A program made the position numbers and the translations under genes. Below are positions 16,780 to 25,599 of a stretch of 64,000 bases of DNA, piece by piece (position 1 is the first letter of the stretch; every line of letters starts with the position of its first letter). This DNA comes from Natronoglycomyces albus (lineage in GTDB: Bacteria; Actinomycetota; Actinomycetes; Mycobacteriales; Micromonosporaceae), in assembly GCF_016925535.1 (NCBI RefSeq), contig NZ_CP070496.1:682001-746000 (forward strand). The letters are read 5' to 3'. The notes under the pieces are model-generated. The model made no database searches. It was not told where the DNA came from and worked only from the letters and a program-made list of their open reading frames with translations.

Positions 16780-18267
16780 GTGACAGACATCGAAACCACA
16801 CCAATACGCCCCACCACGACCGCACCCAACCCACCCAGGCAGGCCGACAAAACTCCACCCAAATGGTCCGCCCGGCTATGGAGCATCCTGCTCGTGGCCT
16901 GCTTCGCCCTCTTTCTGGACGGGCTAGACGTGTCCATGGTCGGCGTCGCCTTGCCCTCGATCGGCGCCGACCTCGGCCTGTCCACCACCGCCTTGCAATG
17001 GATCATCAGCGGCTACGTACTCGGATTCGGAGGCCTCCTGCTGCTGGGCGGCCGCGCCGGCGACCTCCTCGGGCGGCGCCAGGTCTTCCTGGTCGCCCTC
17101 GCCGTATTCGCCGCCGCCTCACTCATGGGCGCGATCGTCGACAGCGGAACCCTTCTCATCGTCTCCCGCGTCATCAAAGGCGTCGCCGCCGCCTTCACCG
17201 CGCCCACGGCGATGTCCATCATCACCACCACCTTCAAACAAGGCAAAGACCGCAACCGGGCGCTAGCGATCTTCAGCGTCTTCGGCGCATCCGGTTACTC
17301 CTGCGGGTTGATCTTCTCCGGATTCCTCACCGAGCTGGGCTGGCGCTGGACCTTCATCGCGCCCGTCCCGCTGGCTCTGGGCGCACTACTGGTTGGATAC
17401 TTCGTCATCCCACGCAGCAAGCCCACCGCGACCGGCGGCGTCGACCTACTCGGCGCGCTGACACTCTCCAGCGGCATGCTGCTGGCCGTCTACAGCCTCG
17501 TGGCCCTGCCCGAGGTGGGAGCCGACAACCTTCTGCCGCTCATCACGCTCATCGCCGCCGCCGCGTTGCTGGCTGCGTTCTTCGTGGTGGAAAACCGAGT
17601 TCGCTACCCGCTCGTCCGACTAGGCATCCTGCGCAACGGTCCCGTGGCCCGCGCCAACTTGTGCATAATCGGCCTGTTTGGCACGTTCCTCAGTTTCCAA
17701 TTCCTCATGTCGATCTACCTGCAATCAGTGCTCGGATGGTCACCGCTCCAAATGGCACTAGCCCTGGCACCGGCCGGCATCCTCGTGGTTATCATTTCCC
17801 CGATCACGGGGCGACTGATCACCCGCTACGGTTCCCCCCGGCTCATCATGGTCGCGTTGGCGTCCCTGAGCGCCGGATACGTTCTCTTCTTGTTCAACGG
17901 CAGTTCCCCAGAGCCCAATTACCTCACCGATGTCCTGCCCAGCATTTTGCTACTCGGCGGCGGCTTTGCCTTCGGATTCTCCTCGATCATGGCGCAGGGA
18001 ACCGACGGCATCGAGGACTCCGAACAGGGCCTGGCCTCCGGACTCGTCCAAACCTCCGGACAAATCGGCGGGGCTGTAGTCCTGGCTGGCGTGACGATCC
18101 TGGTCACCTCCGGGTCGCACGCCACGACCGGAATCGACGTCGGATGGAGCCAATTCCAACCCGGCCTGATTCTCATCACGGCCGTGGCATTGGCGGCGCT
18201 GGCGGTGGCGACGGCGCCGCTGTGGCAGCGCAACGGCAAGGCGGGACAACACCGGCTTCGCAGCTAG
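16780..18267 (+). CDS. MFS drug-efflux transporter (DHA2, 14-TM type)
   Basis: The product is 495 aa from GTG 16780, chosen because a -10-like box ends 9 bp upstream. Residues 1-30 are a Thr/Pro-rich cytoplasmic tail; the rest is hydrophobic with about 14 predicted membrane helices. Family motifs include LDGLDVSMVGVALPSIG in TM1 (motif D-like), LLLGGRAGDLLGRRQVFL (motif A) and a motif C-like glycine-rich helix (IFSVFGASGYSCGLIFSGFL). DHA2 proteins export hydrophobic drugs or dyes by proton antiport. The divergent MarR gene is the likely controller. Confidence 0.93.
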   Translation: MTDIETTPIRPTTTAPNPPRQADKTPPKWSARLWSILLVACFALFLDGLDVSMVGVALPSIGADLGLSTTALQWIISGYVLGFGGLLLLGGRAGDLLGRRQVFLVALAVFAAASLMGAIVDSGTLLIVSRVIKGVAAAFTAPTAMSIITTTFKQGKDRNRALAIFSVFGASGYSCGLIFSGFLTELGWRWTFIAPVPLALGALLVGYFVIPRSKPTATGGVDLLGALTLSSGMLLAVYSLVALPEVGADNLLPLITLIAAAALLAAFFVVENRVRYPLVRLGILRNGPVARANLCIIGLFGTFLSFQFLMSIYLQSVLGWSPLQMALALAPAGILVVIISPITGRLITRYGSPRLIMVALASLSAGYVLFLFNGSSPEPNYLTDVLPSILLLGGGFAFGFSSIMAQGTDGIEDSEQGLASGLVQTSGQIGGAVVLAGVTILVTSGSHATTGIDVGWSQFQPGLILITAVALAALAVATAPLWQRNGKAGQHRLRS

Positions 18268-18284
18268 CGACCTAACCTATCCCG

Positions 18285-18323
18285 AGGGGAGATCCACTGC
18301 ACTGGCCGCAGAGGGTCTCCCCT
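18285..18323. terminator. Possible bidirectional terminator between MFS gene and manA
   Basis: Arms AGGGGAGA (18285-18292) and TCTCCCCT (18316-18323) pair perfectly with a 23-nt loop between two convergent genes. There is no T-tract, so the call is tentative. Confidence 0.4.
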
Positions 18324-18337
18324 CCGCCGCAGGCGTG

Positions 18338-19531
18338 CTACTGCGAAATGAGGAAGACCTCACCGTCGCCAAACGCCGTTATGGTGCCACCCGCCGGGCC
18401 CGAAAAGGCCGCCTGTCCGGGACTAAGTTGAGCTGAACCCTCCGCGTCGGAAACCGTGACCTGGCCCTTGACACACAACACGATGCGTGGCCCTGTGGGA
18501 GAGAACGATTCCTCGACACCAGTGGTTTGGTCGCGCTCACCGGAGTGCAGACGGGCCTGGACGACTCGGAATTCATCGGTTTCCACCGGCCAATGTCGTA
18601 CGCTAGCCGAACTGTTTGAGCCGGAGGGGGCCCGGCGAGGATCACCGATCGGCGTAAATTTCACCACCCGCAATAGCTCCGGCACGTCCACGTGCTTATT
18701 GGTCAAGCCCCCACGCAAGACATTGTCGCTCGCGGCCATGATCTCCACACCCATGCCAGACAGATAGGCATGCATGTGACCAGTCGGCATGAACAGGCCC
18801 TCGCCCGGCTGCAGCACCACGTGCTCCAGCAGCAAAGCGACAAATACCCCCGGATCGTCCGGATAATACTGCGACAACTGCCGCAAAACGGCATGTGCGT
18901 CAGCGAACATGTGGCCGTCCCCGGCGTGTTCCACCGCTTTCAACGCCTGTTCGATGTACACCGCGCAGTCGGACCGGTCCAGGTCCAACAGCTGGGTGAC
19001 AGCCGAGGCCAGCGCCTCTTCGGCCACCGGGCCATTGAGCTCCTCCACCAGCCACGTCAGCTGTGGCACCTGCAAGGACGCAATCGCCTGGGCAGCCAGG
19101 GCGGGCTTTCGAAACCCGCACAGGGCCGAGAACTCGGTCAGAGCCACCAGCATCTCGGGCTTGGGATTGGGGTCAACGTAGTTGCGACGCGACAGCTCCT
19201 GCGCTAGGGCAGCCCCAGCCACCCCGGCGATGACCGGGGCGGAGGCGGTGAGTTCGGATTCGCGATCAAAACCTTCGCGGGCTCGCTCGGCGTCCGGATG
19301 GGCCTGGAGCGACAGCGGCTGGGCCGCCGCCAAAATCTTTACCAGGAACGGAAGCTGATGTTCTTCGTCTAGGCCGCGTCCATCGGGTAGGGGAGAAGGC
19401 GCGGTGGGATGCGAGCCGAACCACAGCTCAGCCTCGGGTTCCTCCGATGGAACAAGCCGACCTTGCAACCGCGCGATGGCCTCGCGCGATCCCCAGTCGT
19501 AGTTGCGGAAGACTCCACCAATGGCGCGCAT
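18338..19531 (-). CDS. manA: Mannose-6-phosphate isomerase, class I
   Basis: The product is 397 aa from ATG 19531, with GAAGGGAG upstream; an in-frame extension of 40 residues is low complexity and rejected. The enzyme interconverts fructose-6-P and mannose-6-P using zinc, feeding GDP-mannose synthesis. Motifs include NYDWGSREAIARL at the N-terminus, AELWFGSHPTAPS, the zinc-site SLQAHPDAE, and GLFMPTGHMHAYLSGMGVEIMAASDNVLRGGLT (read in pieces), typical of class I. It is the last gene of the mannose-activation group on the minus strand, separated from the isomerase-like gene by 388 bp. The same neighbour order is known in mycobacteria (Rv3255c). Confidence 0.95.
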   Translation of the reverse strand: MRAIGGVFRNYDWGSREAIARLQGRLVPSEEPEAELWFGSHPTAPSPLPDGRGLDEEHQLPFLVKILAAAQPLSLQAHPDAERAREGFDRESELTASAPVIAGVAGAALAQELSRRNYVDPNPKPEMLVALTEFSALCGFRKPALAAQAIASLQVPQLTWLVEELNGPVAEEALASAVTQLLDLDRSDCAVYIEQALKAVEHAGDGHMFADAHAVLRQLSQYYPDDPGVFVALLLEHVVLQPGEGLFMPTGHMHAYLSGMGVEIMAASDNVLRGGLTNKHVDVPELLRVVKFTPIGDPRRAPSGSNSSASVRHWPVETDEFRVVQARLHSGERDQTTGVEESFSPTGPRIVLCVKGQVTVSDAEGSAQLSPGQAAFSGPAGGTITAFGDGEVFLISQ

Positions 19532-19919
19532 CCGGCTCCCTTCACCGTTGTGCTTGTGTGCCTGTGACGAGCGCTGCCGTGGTGCTTGGCCGCCAGCTGG
19601 CGCGGCAGAACACCGGCGAGGCCGGTTCTCGGCTGCGGATTTGGTGCCCATCTCTCAGGCGGACCGATCGCCGTCGCCGACGGTGAGCCCCGTGTGTCGC
19701 AGCAGGCGTAGGCAGGTCGTAGACCAGCTCTCACCCAGCCCCTGGTCTGCGCACCCAAGCTTGAACGAAGAAGCTTAGCCGATCGGGCGTGATTTTGAGA
19801 AACCAGTGGTGGGGAAACGTCTCGGGGGAGACCGATCATCAGTGGATCGGCCGCCCCCGGTCACTGGAGAGTCGGCACAATGACGCCAGGTACCCATTGG
19901 CGCGACCGCGAAGGTCTCG
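19532..19919. other. Intergenic region upstream of manA
   Basis: No gene is seen in these 388 bp. They hold a terminator-like hairpin for the upstream isomerase gene (19823-19859) and presumably the manA promoter. An AAGCTT..AAGCTT repeat lies at about 19757-19776. Confidence 0.5.
19823..19859 (-). terminator. Probable terminator of the PGI-like gene
   Basis: An outer stem of CGGGGG with CCCCCG and an inner CCGATC/GATCGG stem are separated by a 3+3 internal loop. It lies 60 bp after the stop at 19920. Confidence 0.55.
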
Positions 19920-21128
19920 TTACTGGCGCGAGCCGGAGTGGATGTGATCTTTCATGTCAGATACGGCGGGGACCGACATCGGGTCCAAGTTGTGGGCCAG
20001 CGCCAAATACACCGACGTGAAGTCGGGGAACGCGATTAGTGAAGCGAGCCGCTCCAGCGAACAGCCGCCTTCGGCCTTAAACACGTCGCAGTGGATGCCG
20101 CGCTCTTCGGCCAGTTTCTCCACCGCGTCAGCCCGCCGTGAGTCCGGCAGAGGAACGGAGTCGTCACCCTCTAGACCATCGTCACGGAACAGCACGATTC
20201 GCAGCCGGGTGGGTTGCTCGTCGCCTTCGAGCGGATCGGCGAAGATGTCGTTGCTCTGGCGGGTCAGCGAGCCGAACACGCCATCGAGCAATCCGACGCG
20301 GCCACGGCCAGCCTCGCCCAGCTCCCCGGCGATGACCGGGTAGCGAGAGTTCGCGGCGAGCATGTCGCCGAAGCGTCGGGCCGCGACTCCAGCCAGCGGG
20401 GAGCCGCCCCAGACGACCGGGATTGTGCCGGCCAGATTCATGGCCAGTTCCTTGGCTGGGTTGACAAACGAGTCCGCCTCCCCTCGGCAGCGTTCGGCGT
20501 CTTCGTCCAGCCGGCGAGCCGTCTCGGCGATATCGGCCTCGGCCAGTCTCACCAGGCCCAGTTCGCGGGCGGCCAACAGCACCGGAACCGTCAGGCCCCA
20601 CAGGCTCATTCGGGCCGGAGCCGTGCGCGGAACCGGCACGAACACCGCCCGCGCCCGTTCGGCCAGAGACTGCAAGGGGGAGTCCGGTGCTCCAATGGCG
20701 ACCAGTCGTGCCCCGCGCCGTGCCGCCGCCTCCGCAGCGGCCAACGCCTCGGGGCTGCGCCCGGAAGCAGATACGGCCAGCACGACGTCGGCCGCGCCCA
20801 CCCAGCCGGGAATTCCCGCCGAGCGGTGGGCCATGACCGGCACCGGACAGCGTGGTCCGGCCACGGTTTGCAAAATGTCGCCGGTGCGCGCGGCGGTTCC
20901 CACCCCGGCGACGACGACGGCGCGAGGGCGGCCCTCTTGCGCCAACACGCCCAGCCCCGCTTCCGCGGCGAAATGCGCGACCTCGCGTAGCTGCGGACCG
21001 GCTGCGGCCAGAGCCCACAGCGCGCCGCCGGGGCGGTTCGACGCCTCTTGCGGCCCGTCGAGGCGCTCGGGGTCTGCGTGGCGATCACCCGTGACTCCGG
21101 CGAGACCTGCTTCTTCGGAATGCGGCAT
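19920..21128 (-). CDS. SIS-domain sugar isomerase (phosphoglucose/phosphomannose isomerase-like)
   Basis: The product is 402 aa. Two SIS (sugar-isomerase) halves are visible: the first around AVVVAGVGTAARTGD and VVLAVSASGRSPEAL, the second around TIPVVWGGSPLAGVAARRFGDML. The C-terminal half matches the bifunctional PGI/PMI family (ANSRYPVIAGELGEAGRGRVGLLDG is split here only for description). In mycobacteria the equivalent gene (Rv3256c) lies between manA and manB, as here. The start ATG directly follows the Trm112 stop (TAA-ATG), so the genes are translationally coupled. Whether it isomerises sugar phosphates or has lost activity cannot be told from sequence. No membrane segments are visible. 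Confidence 0.82.
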   Translation of the reverse strand: MPHSEEAGLAGVTGDRHADPERLDGPQEASNRPGGALWALAAAGPQLREVAHFAAEAGLGVLAQEGRPRAVVVAGVGTAARTGDILQTVAGPRCPVPVMAHRSAGIPGWVGAADVVLAVSASGRSPEALAAAEAAARRGARLVAIGAPDSPLQSLAERARAVFVPVPRTAPARMSLWGLTVPVLLAARELGLVRLAEADIAETARRLDEDAERCRGEADSFVNPAKELAMNLAGTIPVVWGGSPLAGVAARRFGDMLAANSRYPVIAGELGEAGRGRVGLLDGVFGSLTRQSNDIFADPLEGDEQPTRLRIVLFRDDGLEGDDSVPLPDSRRADAVEKLAEERGIHCDVFKAEGGCSLERLASLIAFPDFTSVYLALAHNLDPMSVPAVSDMKDHIHSGSRQ

Positions 21129-21410
21129 TTACCTCTCCAGCTCTTCGTCGACCAGCATCACGGGGATGCCGTCTTCCACTCGGAACACCTCGCCACATTC
21201 AGAACAGGTGAGATGGCCTTCGTTGCGGTCATAGGACAGCGGGGCGTGGTGGGGCTTGGGGCAGCGCAAAAGTTCCAGCAGGACCGAAGAGAGTTCGGCC
21301 TCCAACTGGGTGGGGTCGGCAAGTGATTCGGATAGTTCAGTTTCGGGGGCCGAGTCGTGATCCGAGCCGTTGCCGTGGGGAGAGCGGGAGGACGGAGTTG
21401 TGGCGTTCAC
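21129..21410 (-). CDS. Trm112-family protein
   Basis: The product is 93 aa from GTG 21410, with GGAG upstream. The C-terminal 50 residues carry the Trm112 zinc-ribbon-like fold: LLELLRCPKPHHAPLSYD, a CSECGE pair and the closing RVEDGIPVML. The first 40 residues are Ser/Glu-rich and probably disordered, an extension not found in the 60-aa minimal forms. In eukaryotes Trm112 activates methyltransferases; the bacterial role is not settled. It sits between phosphomannomutase (24 bp away) and the SIS gene (direct junction) in an apparent operon. Confidence 0.88.
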   Translation of the reverse strand: MNATTPSSRSPHGNGSDHDSAPETELSESLADPTQLEAELSSVLLELLRCPKPHHAPLSYDRNEGHLTCSECGEVFRVEDGIPVMLVDEELER

Positions 21411-21434
21411 GGTGAGTGCTCCAAATACATGCGG

Positions 21435-22823
21435 TTAGCTGCGCACGATCGACAGGATGTCGTCGCGCAGTCGGATCATGGAGGCCTCGGTGGCCCCTTC
21501 GACGTTGAGCCGCAAGAGCGGCTCGGTGTTGGAGGCACGCAGGTTCGCCCACGAGCCGTCCTTGAAAGTAATGGTGAGGCCGTCGAGTTCTTCGAGGGTG
21601 ACATCGCATTTGGTGCCGTAGATGGCCTTGATGTCGGCGATTTTTCCCGCTTGGTCCTCCACTGTCGAGTTGATCTCGCCGGAGGAAGGATAGCGATCGT
21701 AGTCGGCCACGAGGTCGGCCAAGCTGGTCTCGCAGTTGCCTAGCTTGCGCAGGACGTGCATCGCGGCGAGCATGCCGGTGTCGGCAAACCAAAAGTCGCG
21801 GAAGTAATAGTGGGCGGAGTGTTCGCCGCCGAAGATAGCGTCATGGTCGGCCATCGCCGCCTTGATATAGGAGTGGCCCACGCGGGTGCGATGTGGTTTG
21901 CCGCCTTGTTCGGTGACGACCTCGGGTACCGCCTGAGAGCAAATGAGGTTATAGATGACCGTCGCGCCAGGGGATTTCGCTAGCTCGGCTTCCGCGACCA
22001 TGCAGGTGATCGCCGAGGGGGATACCGGGTCGCCGGCGGCGTCGACGACGAAGACGCGGTCGGCGTCGCCGTCGAAGGCCAGGCCGATGTCGGCTCCCAC
22101 CTCGCGCACTTTCGCCTGCAGGTCAACCAGATTGGCCGGCTCCAATGGATTGGCCTCGTGGTTGGGGAAGGTGCCGTCGAGTTCAAAGTACAGGGGAACG
22201 ATTTCCAGCGGCAGCCCTTCCAACAGCTGGTCGCCCAACACGGCGGGGACCGTGTGCCCGGCCATGCCGTTGCCAGCGTCCACCGCCACCTTGAGGGGGC
22301 GAATGCCCGACAGGTCGACCAGGCCACGCAAGTGCGCCGCGTAGTCGGCGAGGAAGTCTCGCTGAGTGACCGTTCCTTGCGCGGTATTGGAGTTGTCGCG
22401 CGAGTCAGGGTCGGCCAGGATTTCAGCGGCTCGGTCGCGGATACGTGCCAAGCCGGTGTCCAGGCTGATTGGTTTGGCTTCGGGAAGGCATAGCTTCATG
22501 CCGTTGTACTGCGCCGGATTGTGGCTCGCGGTCAGCATCACCCCGGCCACATTGTGTTTTCCGGATATGAAGTACATCATGTCGGTCGAGCACAGGCCGG
22601 CGGCGATAACGTCCGCGCCCGCCTTCGTGGCGGCCTGAGTGAAGGCCTCTGCTAGGCCGGGACCCGAGTCACGCATGTCGTGGCCGACGACCCACGTGCG
22701 AACGCCGGTGACCTCCACGGCGGCTGTGCCTATCGCCGAAGCGATGCGCTCGTTGAGCTGCTCAGGGACGGTACCGCGAATGTCATACGCCTTGACGATG
22801 GCCTGTAGCTGCTCGTCCACCAT
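21435..22823 (-). CDS. manB: Phosphomannomutase/phosphoglucomutase
   Basis: The product is 462 aa and full length. It interconverts sugar 6- and 1-phosphates, here most likely mannose-6-P to mannose-1-P for GDP-mannose. Four-domain alpha-phosphohexomutase signatures are seen: N-terminal VKAYDIRGTVPEQL, the phosphoserine loop MLTASHNPAQYNGMK (Ser in TASHNP), the metal loop AFDGDADRVFVVD, and GGEHSAHYYFRDFWFADTG (sugar-binding GEHS). The C-terminal phosphate-binding loop reads RASNTEPLLRLNVE. It is the first gene of the manB-Trm112-PGI group, just downstream of DUF3499. Confidence 0.96.
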   Translation of the reverse strand: MVDEQLQAIVKAYDIRGTVPEQLNERIASAIGTAAVEVTGVRTWVVGHDMRDSGPGLAEAFTQAATKAGADVIAAGLCSTDMMYFISGKHNVAGVMLTASHNPAQYNGMKLCLPEAKPISLDTGLARIRDRAAEILADPDSRDNSNTAQGTVTQRDFLADYAAHLRGLVDLSGIRPLKVAVDAGNGMAGHTVPAVLGDQLLEGLPLEIVPLYFELDGTFPNHEANPLEPANLVDLQAKVREVGADIGLAFDGDADRVFVVDAAGDPVSPSAITCMVAEAELAKSPGATVIYNLICSQAVPEVVTEQGGKPHRTRVGHSYIKAAMADHDAIFGGEHSAHYYFRDFWFADTGMLAAMHVLRKLGNCETSLADLVADYDRYPSSGEINSTVEDQAGKIADIKAIYGTKCDVTLEELDGLTITFKDGSWANLRASNTEPLLRLNVEGATEASMIRLRDDILSIVRS

Positions 22824-22859
22824 GTACGCCTTTCCCTAGCCGATACGTTCTGTTCGAGC

Positions 22860-23318
22860 TTATCTGGGGGCGTCGTCTTCGGACTGAACCACCCGCAGGT
22901 GCCGACGCGACGACGAATGCGCGCTGGTGGGCGAGGATTGCTGCGGGGACGTGGCGGCCGATCGCTGGGCTCCGGGGCGACTCGGGCTCGTGGTGGCGAT
23001 GGGACTGGCCTCCGGTGGCGCAGCCGGGTTGTCTTCTTCGGGGCGGCTCCCGGCGGCTTCGCGAACGGCGTTGGCCAGCGCGACGAGATCATCGTCGGTG
23101 GGCATCGGTTCGGAGTAATCGCCTTGATGACGCACCAATTCCCATCCACGCGGTGCCGTCAAACGGCGCGCGTGGGTATCGCACAGGTCATAGCTGTGCG
23201 GCTCCCTTGCCGTGGCCAACGGGCCCACCACGGCAGTGGAATCGGAGTAAATATATGTCAATGTGGCCACCGCCGGTTGGCGGCAGCCGTTTCTGGAACA
23301 ACGGCGATCCGACCTCAC
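22860..23318 (-). CDS. DUF3499 family protein
   Basis: The product is 152 aa from GTG 23318. The conserved N-terminal region has cysteines CSRNGC and CDTHARRLTAPRGWELV, plus the strand ATLTYIYSDSTAVVGPL, as in the actinobacterial DUF3499 family (mycobacterial Rv3258c type). The paired cysteines and histidine may bind zinc. The last 60 residues are a Ser/Pro/Arg-rich variable tail. It lies 36 bp upstream of manB and divergent from the zincin-like gene, exactly as in mycobacteria. The function of the family is unknown; conserved linkage with manB suggests a link to cell-envelope mannose metabolism or its control. Confidence 0.9.
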   Translation of the reverse strand: MRSDRRCSRNGCRQPAVATLTYIYSDSTAVVGPLATAREPHSYDLCDTHARRLTAPRGWELVRHQGDYSEPMPTDDDLVALANAVREAAGSRPEEDNPAAPPEASPIATTSPSRPGAQRSAATSPQQSSPTSAHSSSRRHLRVVQSEDDAPR

Positions 23319-23909
23319 GAGACGACGCTACCGCTTTCTGTTTTCGCTTGGTAGTCCATATTGGCTCCGACACGCTGAAATCCGTACTGCTAAGCCAAGC
23401 TGCGAGGCTGGGCGCTGGGACGCGACCGGCTGCGCGGCACTTCGATAACAGTACGTCCTCAACCGAGTTGCCGGTATGAACGACTTGTCAGTGTTCTCTC
23501 GACTGCGCTGTAGGACCACATGTGCGACCTTGTACTCCGGGCCGTCTTTTCCGCATTGGGTCGCGTAGTCCGTGGTAGCGGACCCGTTCGTGGTGCGGTG
23601 ATGGCCGCGGTGGGCCGTGTGGGCCTATCTGGCAAGTGCGGGCTTGATTTCCCCACCTTTAGGTTACCTGGAGCAATACGGGCCGGGCAGGCCGTCGACG
23701 TTTGACACAGACATCGACGTCGATGAGTTCCTTAGGTGGGCCTGTGGATTCGGGTCGCCTTGGCGTGTCGCCCGGTCACTTTGTTCCCAGGAGTTGAGGT
23801 GAGGGCAGCTGCGGTTTCGGCCCGATCTGGGCGAAAATTCTGTGACGGAAGCTAAATTACCTCTTCGGGTAACCCCCACTTGGTTGTTCGTTGACCTAAT
23901 CTTAGGTTT
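23319..23909. other. Divergent intergenic region between DUF3499 and zincin-like genes
   Basis: These 591 bp carry no recognisable gene. They must hold promoters for both flanking genes. TTGACC (23891) and TTAGGTTTATG next to ATG 23910 suggest a near-leaderless start on the plus strand. A short frame at 23520-23705 has no supporting features. Confidence 0.45.
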
Positions 23910-24350
23910 ATGCGACACCGAGACCGCCGGGGCCGCGGCATGCGGGGACGCTTGGCACCCAGCACATTGCCGATGTCGCGCACGTCCACACAACGATTCG
24001 ACCGCAAAGTCACCGAGTTGATCAATGCGATCGAACGGCACCTTGCGTCTTCTTTGGGAGGCGAACAGGGCAGCTTGCGCCATGTGGAGTTCGCCGTCGA
24101 TGATGTGCCTCCTCCCGCCCAGCACTATGACGCCGATGTGGTGGAGGACCACGGGGTCGCACTGTCGCGTTTGTATCCGGCGCAGCCGGGCACTCTCGCG
24201 GCCGCTCCGCGAATCGTGCTGTACCGCCGGCCCTTGGAACTGCGGGCCGATTCCCCCTCCGAACTGACGATTCTGGTGCGTAGTGTGCTGGTGGAACAGA
24301 TCTCGGCCCTGTTGGGAATCCCGGTCGAAGCGGTCGATCCTAGTCTGTAG
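23910..24350 (+). CDS. Zincin-like metallopeptidase-family protein lacking HExxH
   Basis: The product is 146 aa from ATG 23910; later in-frame starts at Met11 and Met22 are possible because the fold begins near RFDRKVTELINAI. The family (minimal MMP-like/zincin-1, mycobacterial Rv3259 type) is recognised by VEFAVDDVPPP, RIVLYRRPLEL and the C-terminal helix. Where peptidases of this fold have HExxH, this protein reads LVEQISALLGI, so zinc catalysis is unlikely. It is divergent from DUF3499 and convergent with whiB, the order conserved in mycobacteria. It is probably a non-enzymatic scaffold or regulator, by inference. Confidence 0.82.
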   Translation: MRHRDRRGRGMRGRLAPSTLPMSRTSTQRFDRKVTELINAIERHLASSLGGEQGSLRHVEFAVDDVPPPAQHYDADVVEDHGVALSRLYPAQPGTLAAAPRIVLYRRPLELRADSPSELTILVRSVLVEQISALLGIPVEAVDPSL

Positions 24351-24423
24351 CGTGCCTCGATTGGCGCGTGTGGCCGTATCTGGTCCGACTCTTGCGTTCA
24401 GGTGGCCCGACTCTGGATATGAA

Positions 24424-24471
24424 ACGGTGGCCTTTGACTCTCCACGTCCGTGGAGAGTCAAAGGCCACCGT
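24424..24471 (+). terminator. Perfect long hairpin after the zincin-like gene
   Basis: Perfect 23-bp arms (24424-24446 and 24449-24471) with a 2-nt loop lie 74 bp past the stop. There is no T-tract, but the length and position between convergent genes suit a bidirectional terminator. Confidence 0.7.
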
Positions 24472-24685
24472 GGGATAGCGGTGCGACATTGTTTTGGCCG
24501 TTGCCAAAGGCGATCGAGCAACTGAATCGACCCGATCGGCGCGGCACCATGGTCGGTACTCGGCGACCGAGTCGAATCCTCGTTGAGGTGTCCTCGTGGA
24601 GAGGTCCGCTCGATGTTGTCGTGACCTTGCGTATGGCCTTGTACTTTCGGTCCATGTCGACACACCGTTGCCTGGCCTCACGAGT

Positions 24686-24785
24686 GAGGCTTATCCGACA
24701 GGCACTTCCGGCGTTCTCGTCAGCTCGTCTACCTGCGTAAACTTTGCCTCCTGCGGCCGTGAACCTGCGCGTTTGCACAAGCCTC
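24686..24785 (+). repeat. Family A inverted-repeat element, copy A2
   Basis: It starts GAGGCTTAT and ends CAAGCCTC, with the conserved core CGGCGTTCTCGTC and inner hairpin CTAC..GTAA. Terminal repeats are partly decayed. Flanks AGT/CGT match at two of three bases. Confidence 0.8.
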
Positions 24786-25068
24786 CGTGATCCCGGTGGA
24801 ATTCTTCGCTGCTTGAGGCCGCGGCGTGTGTGTATGGAACGTTGTGATCTGCCAATCGCAGGGAACATAAATTCCCGGCCATATTGGTCCAGCCCCGTCT
24901 CCATTGACGAAAGGCCATGTGGCCCGCGCTGAATCTCAGGGTTGTGGAATGGTTCTCATTGTTCTGGCGCTGTGTTTTTCTCCAAAGCTGACGCCGCCGA
25001 GGCTTTCGCAAGCCACCGGCAAACCCTTTGGCCTTTGCGCGGGCCTGGCTGTACAGCAGTGGCATCCT

Positions 25069-25599
25069 TCAAGCGAGTGCTGGCACTTTCTGTGGCTCTT
25101 GGGCCGCTTCGCGCAGCTCCTCGAGCGCCTCGGTGGTCGCCCCAGCTGCCGCAGCCGCTAGAGCGTCGATGGGTTGTGGGTCCAGATTTTCGCGTGATGT
25201 TGGTTGAGTTGGCACGGTGACGACATAGGTTTCGGCGGTGCTCGCGTTCGACATGAGCCCCGGCGATCCAGTCAGTTCCATCTCACGACAGGTACGGGCC
25301 ACCACCACTGGCAGCATGTGCTCGCCACGTCGCTGGGCAATTTCGCGGGCCTGTCGTTTGATCTTGCGACGCTCTCGTTCCGAGAGCCCTCCCCAGATTC
25401 CGAACCGTTCGTCATTTTCGAGTGCAAACAGTAGACACTCGCTTTTCACATCGCAACGTCCGCAGATTCGCTTTGCGTCGCGGGTCGAACCCCCTTTTTC
25501 TGGGAAGAACGCCTCCGGGTCGGTCTGCGCGCACAAAGCGCGCGCCTGCCACTCGGGGACGTTTCCCAACAGGTCGGCCAGGTAATCACGGCCGTCCAT
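25069..25599 (-). CDS. whiB2: WhiB-family Fe-S regulator (WhiB2/WhmD-like)
   Basis: The product is 176 aa from ATG 25599; a TTG 18 bp upstream lies within the ribosome site GAGGAGG and is rejected. The WhiB core has four cysteines (ALCAQTDPEAFFPEKG, ICGRCDVKSEC) for a 4Fe-4S cluster, the turn GIWGGLSERERR and a basic helix (RKIKRQAREIAQRRG). WhiB2-class proteins control septation and sporulation with sigma A. The position beside DUF3499, the zincin-like gene and manB matches whiB2 in mycobacteria. An 80-residue Ala/Thr/Glu-rich C-terminal extension is unusual for the class. Firm as WhiB; the class is inferred from locus. Confidence 0.92.
   Translation of the reverse strand: MDGRDYLADLLGNVPEWQARALCAQTDPEAFFPEKGGSTRDAKRICGRCDVKSECLLFALENDERFGIWGGLSERERRKIKRQAREIAQRRGEHMLPVVVARTCREMELTGSPGLMSNASTAETYVVTVPTQPTSRENLDPQPIDALAAAAAGATTEALEELREAAQEPQKVPALA

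Larger units (their letters stand above)
24351..25068. other. Intergenic region with hairpin and family A copy
   Basis: These 718 bp hold a 23-bp perfect hairpin (24424-24471) and repeat copy A2 (24686-24785). The remaining DNA (24472-24685, 24786-25068) shows no recognisable gene or site. Frames of up to 148 codons cross the repeat and look accidental. Confidence 0.55.

Noticed and set aside
16863-18275. 470-aa plus-strand frame overlapping the MFS gene
   Set aside because: Out-of-frame shadow, extremely rich in Arg, Pro and His; the MFS frame has clear membrane helices.
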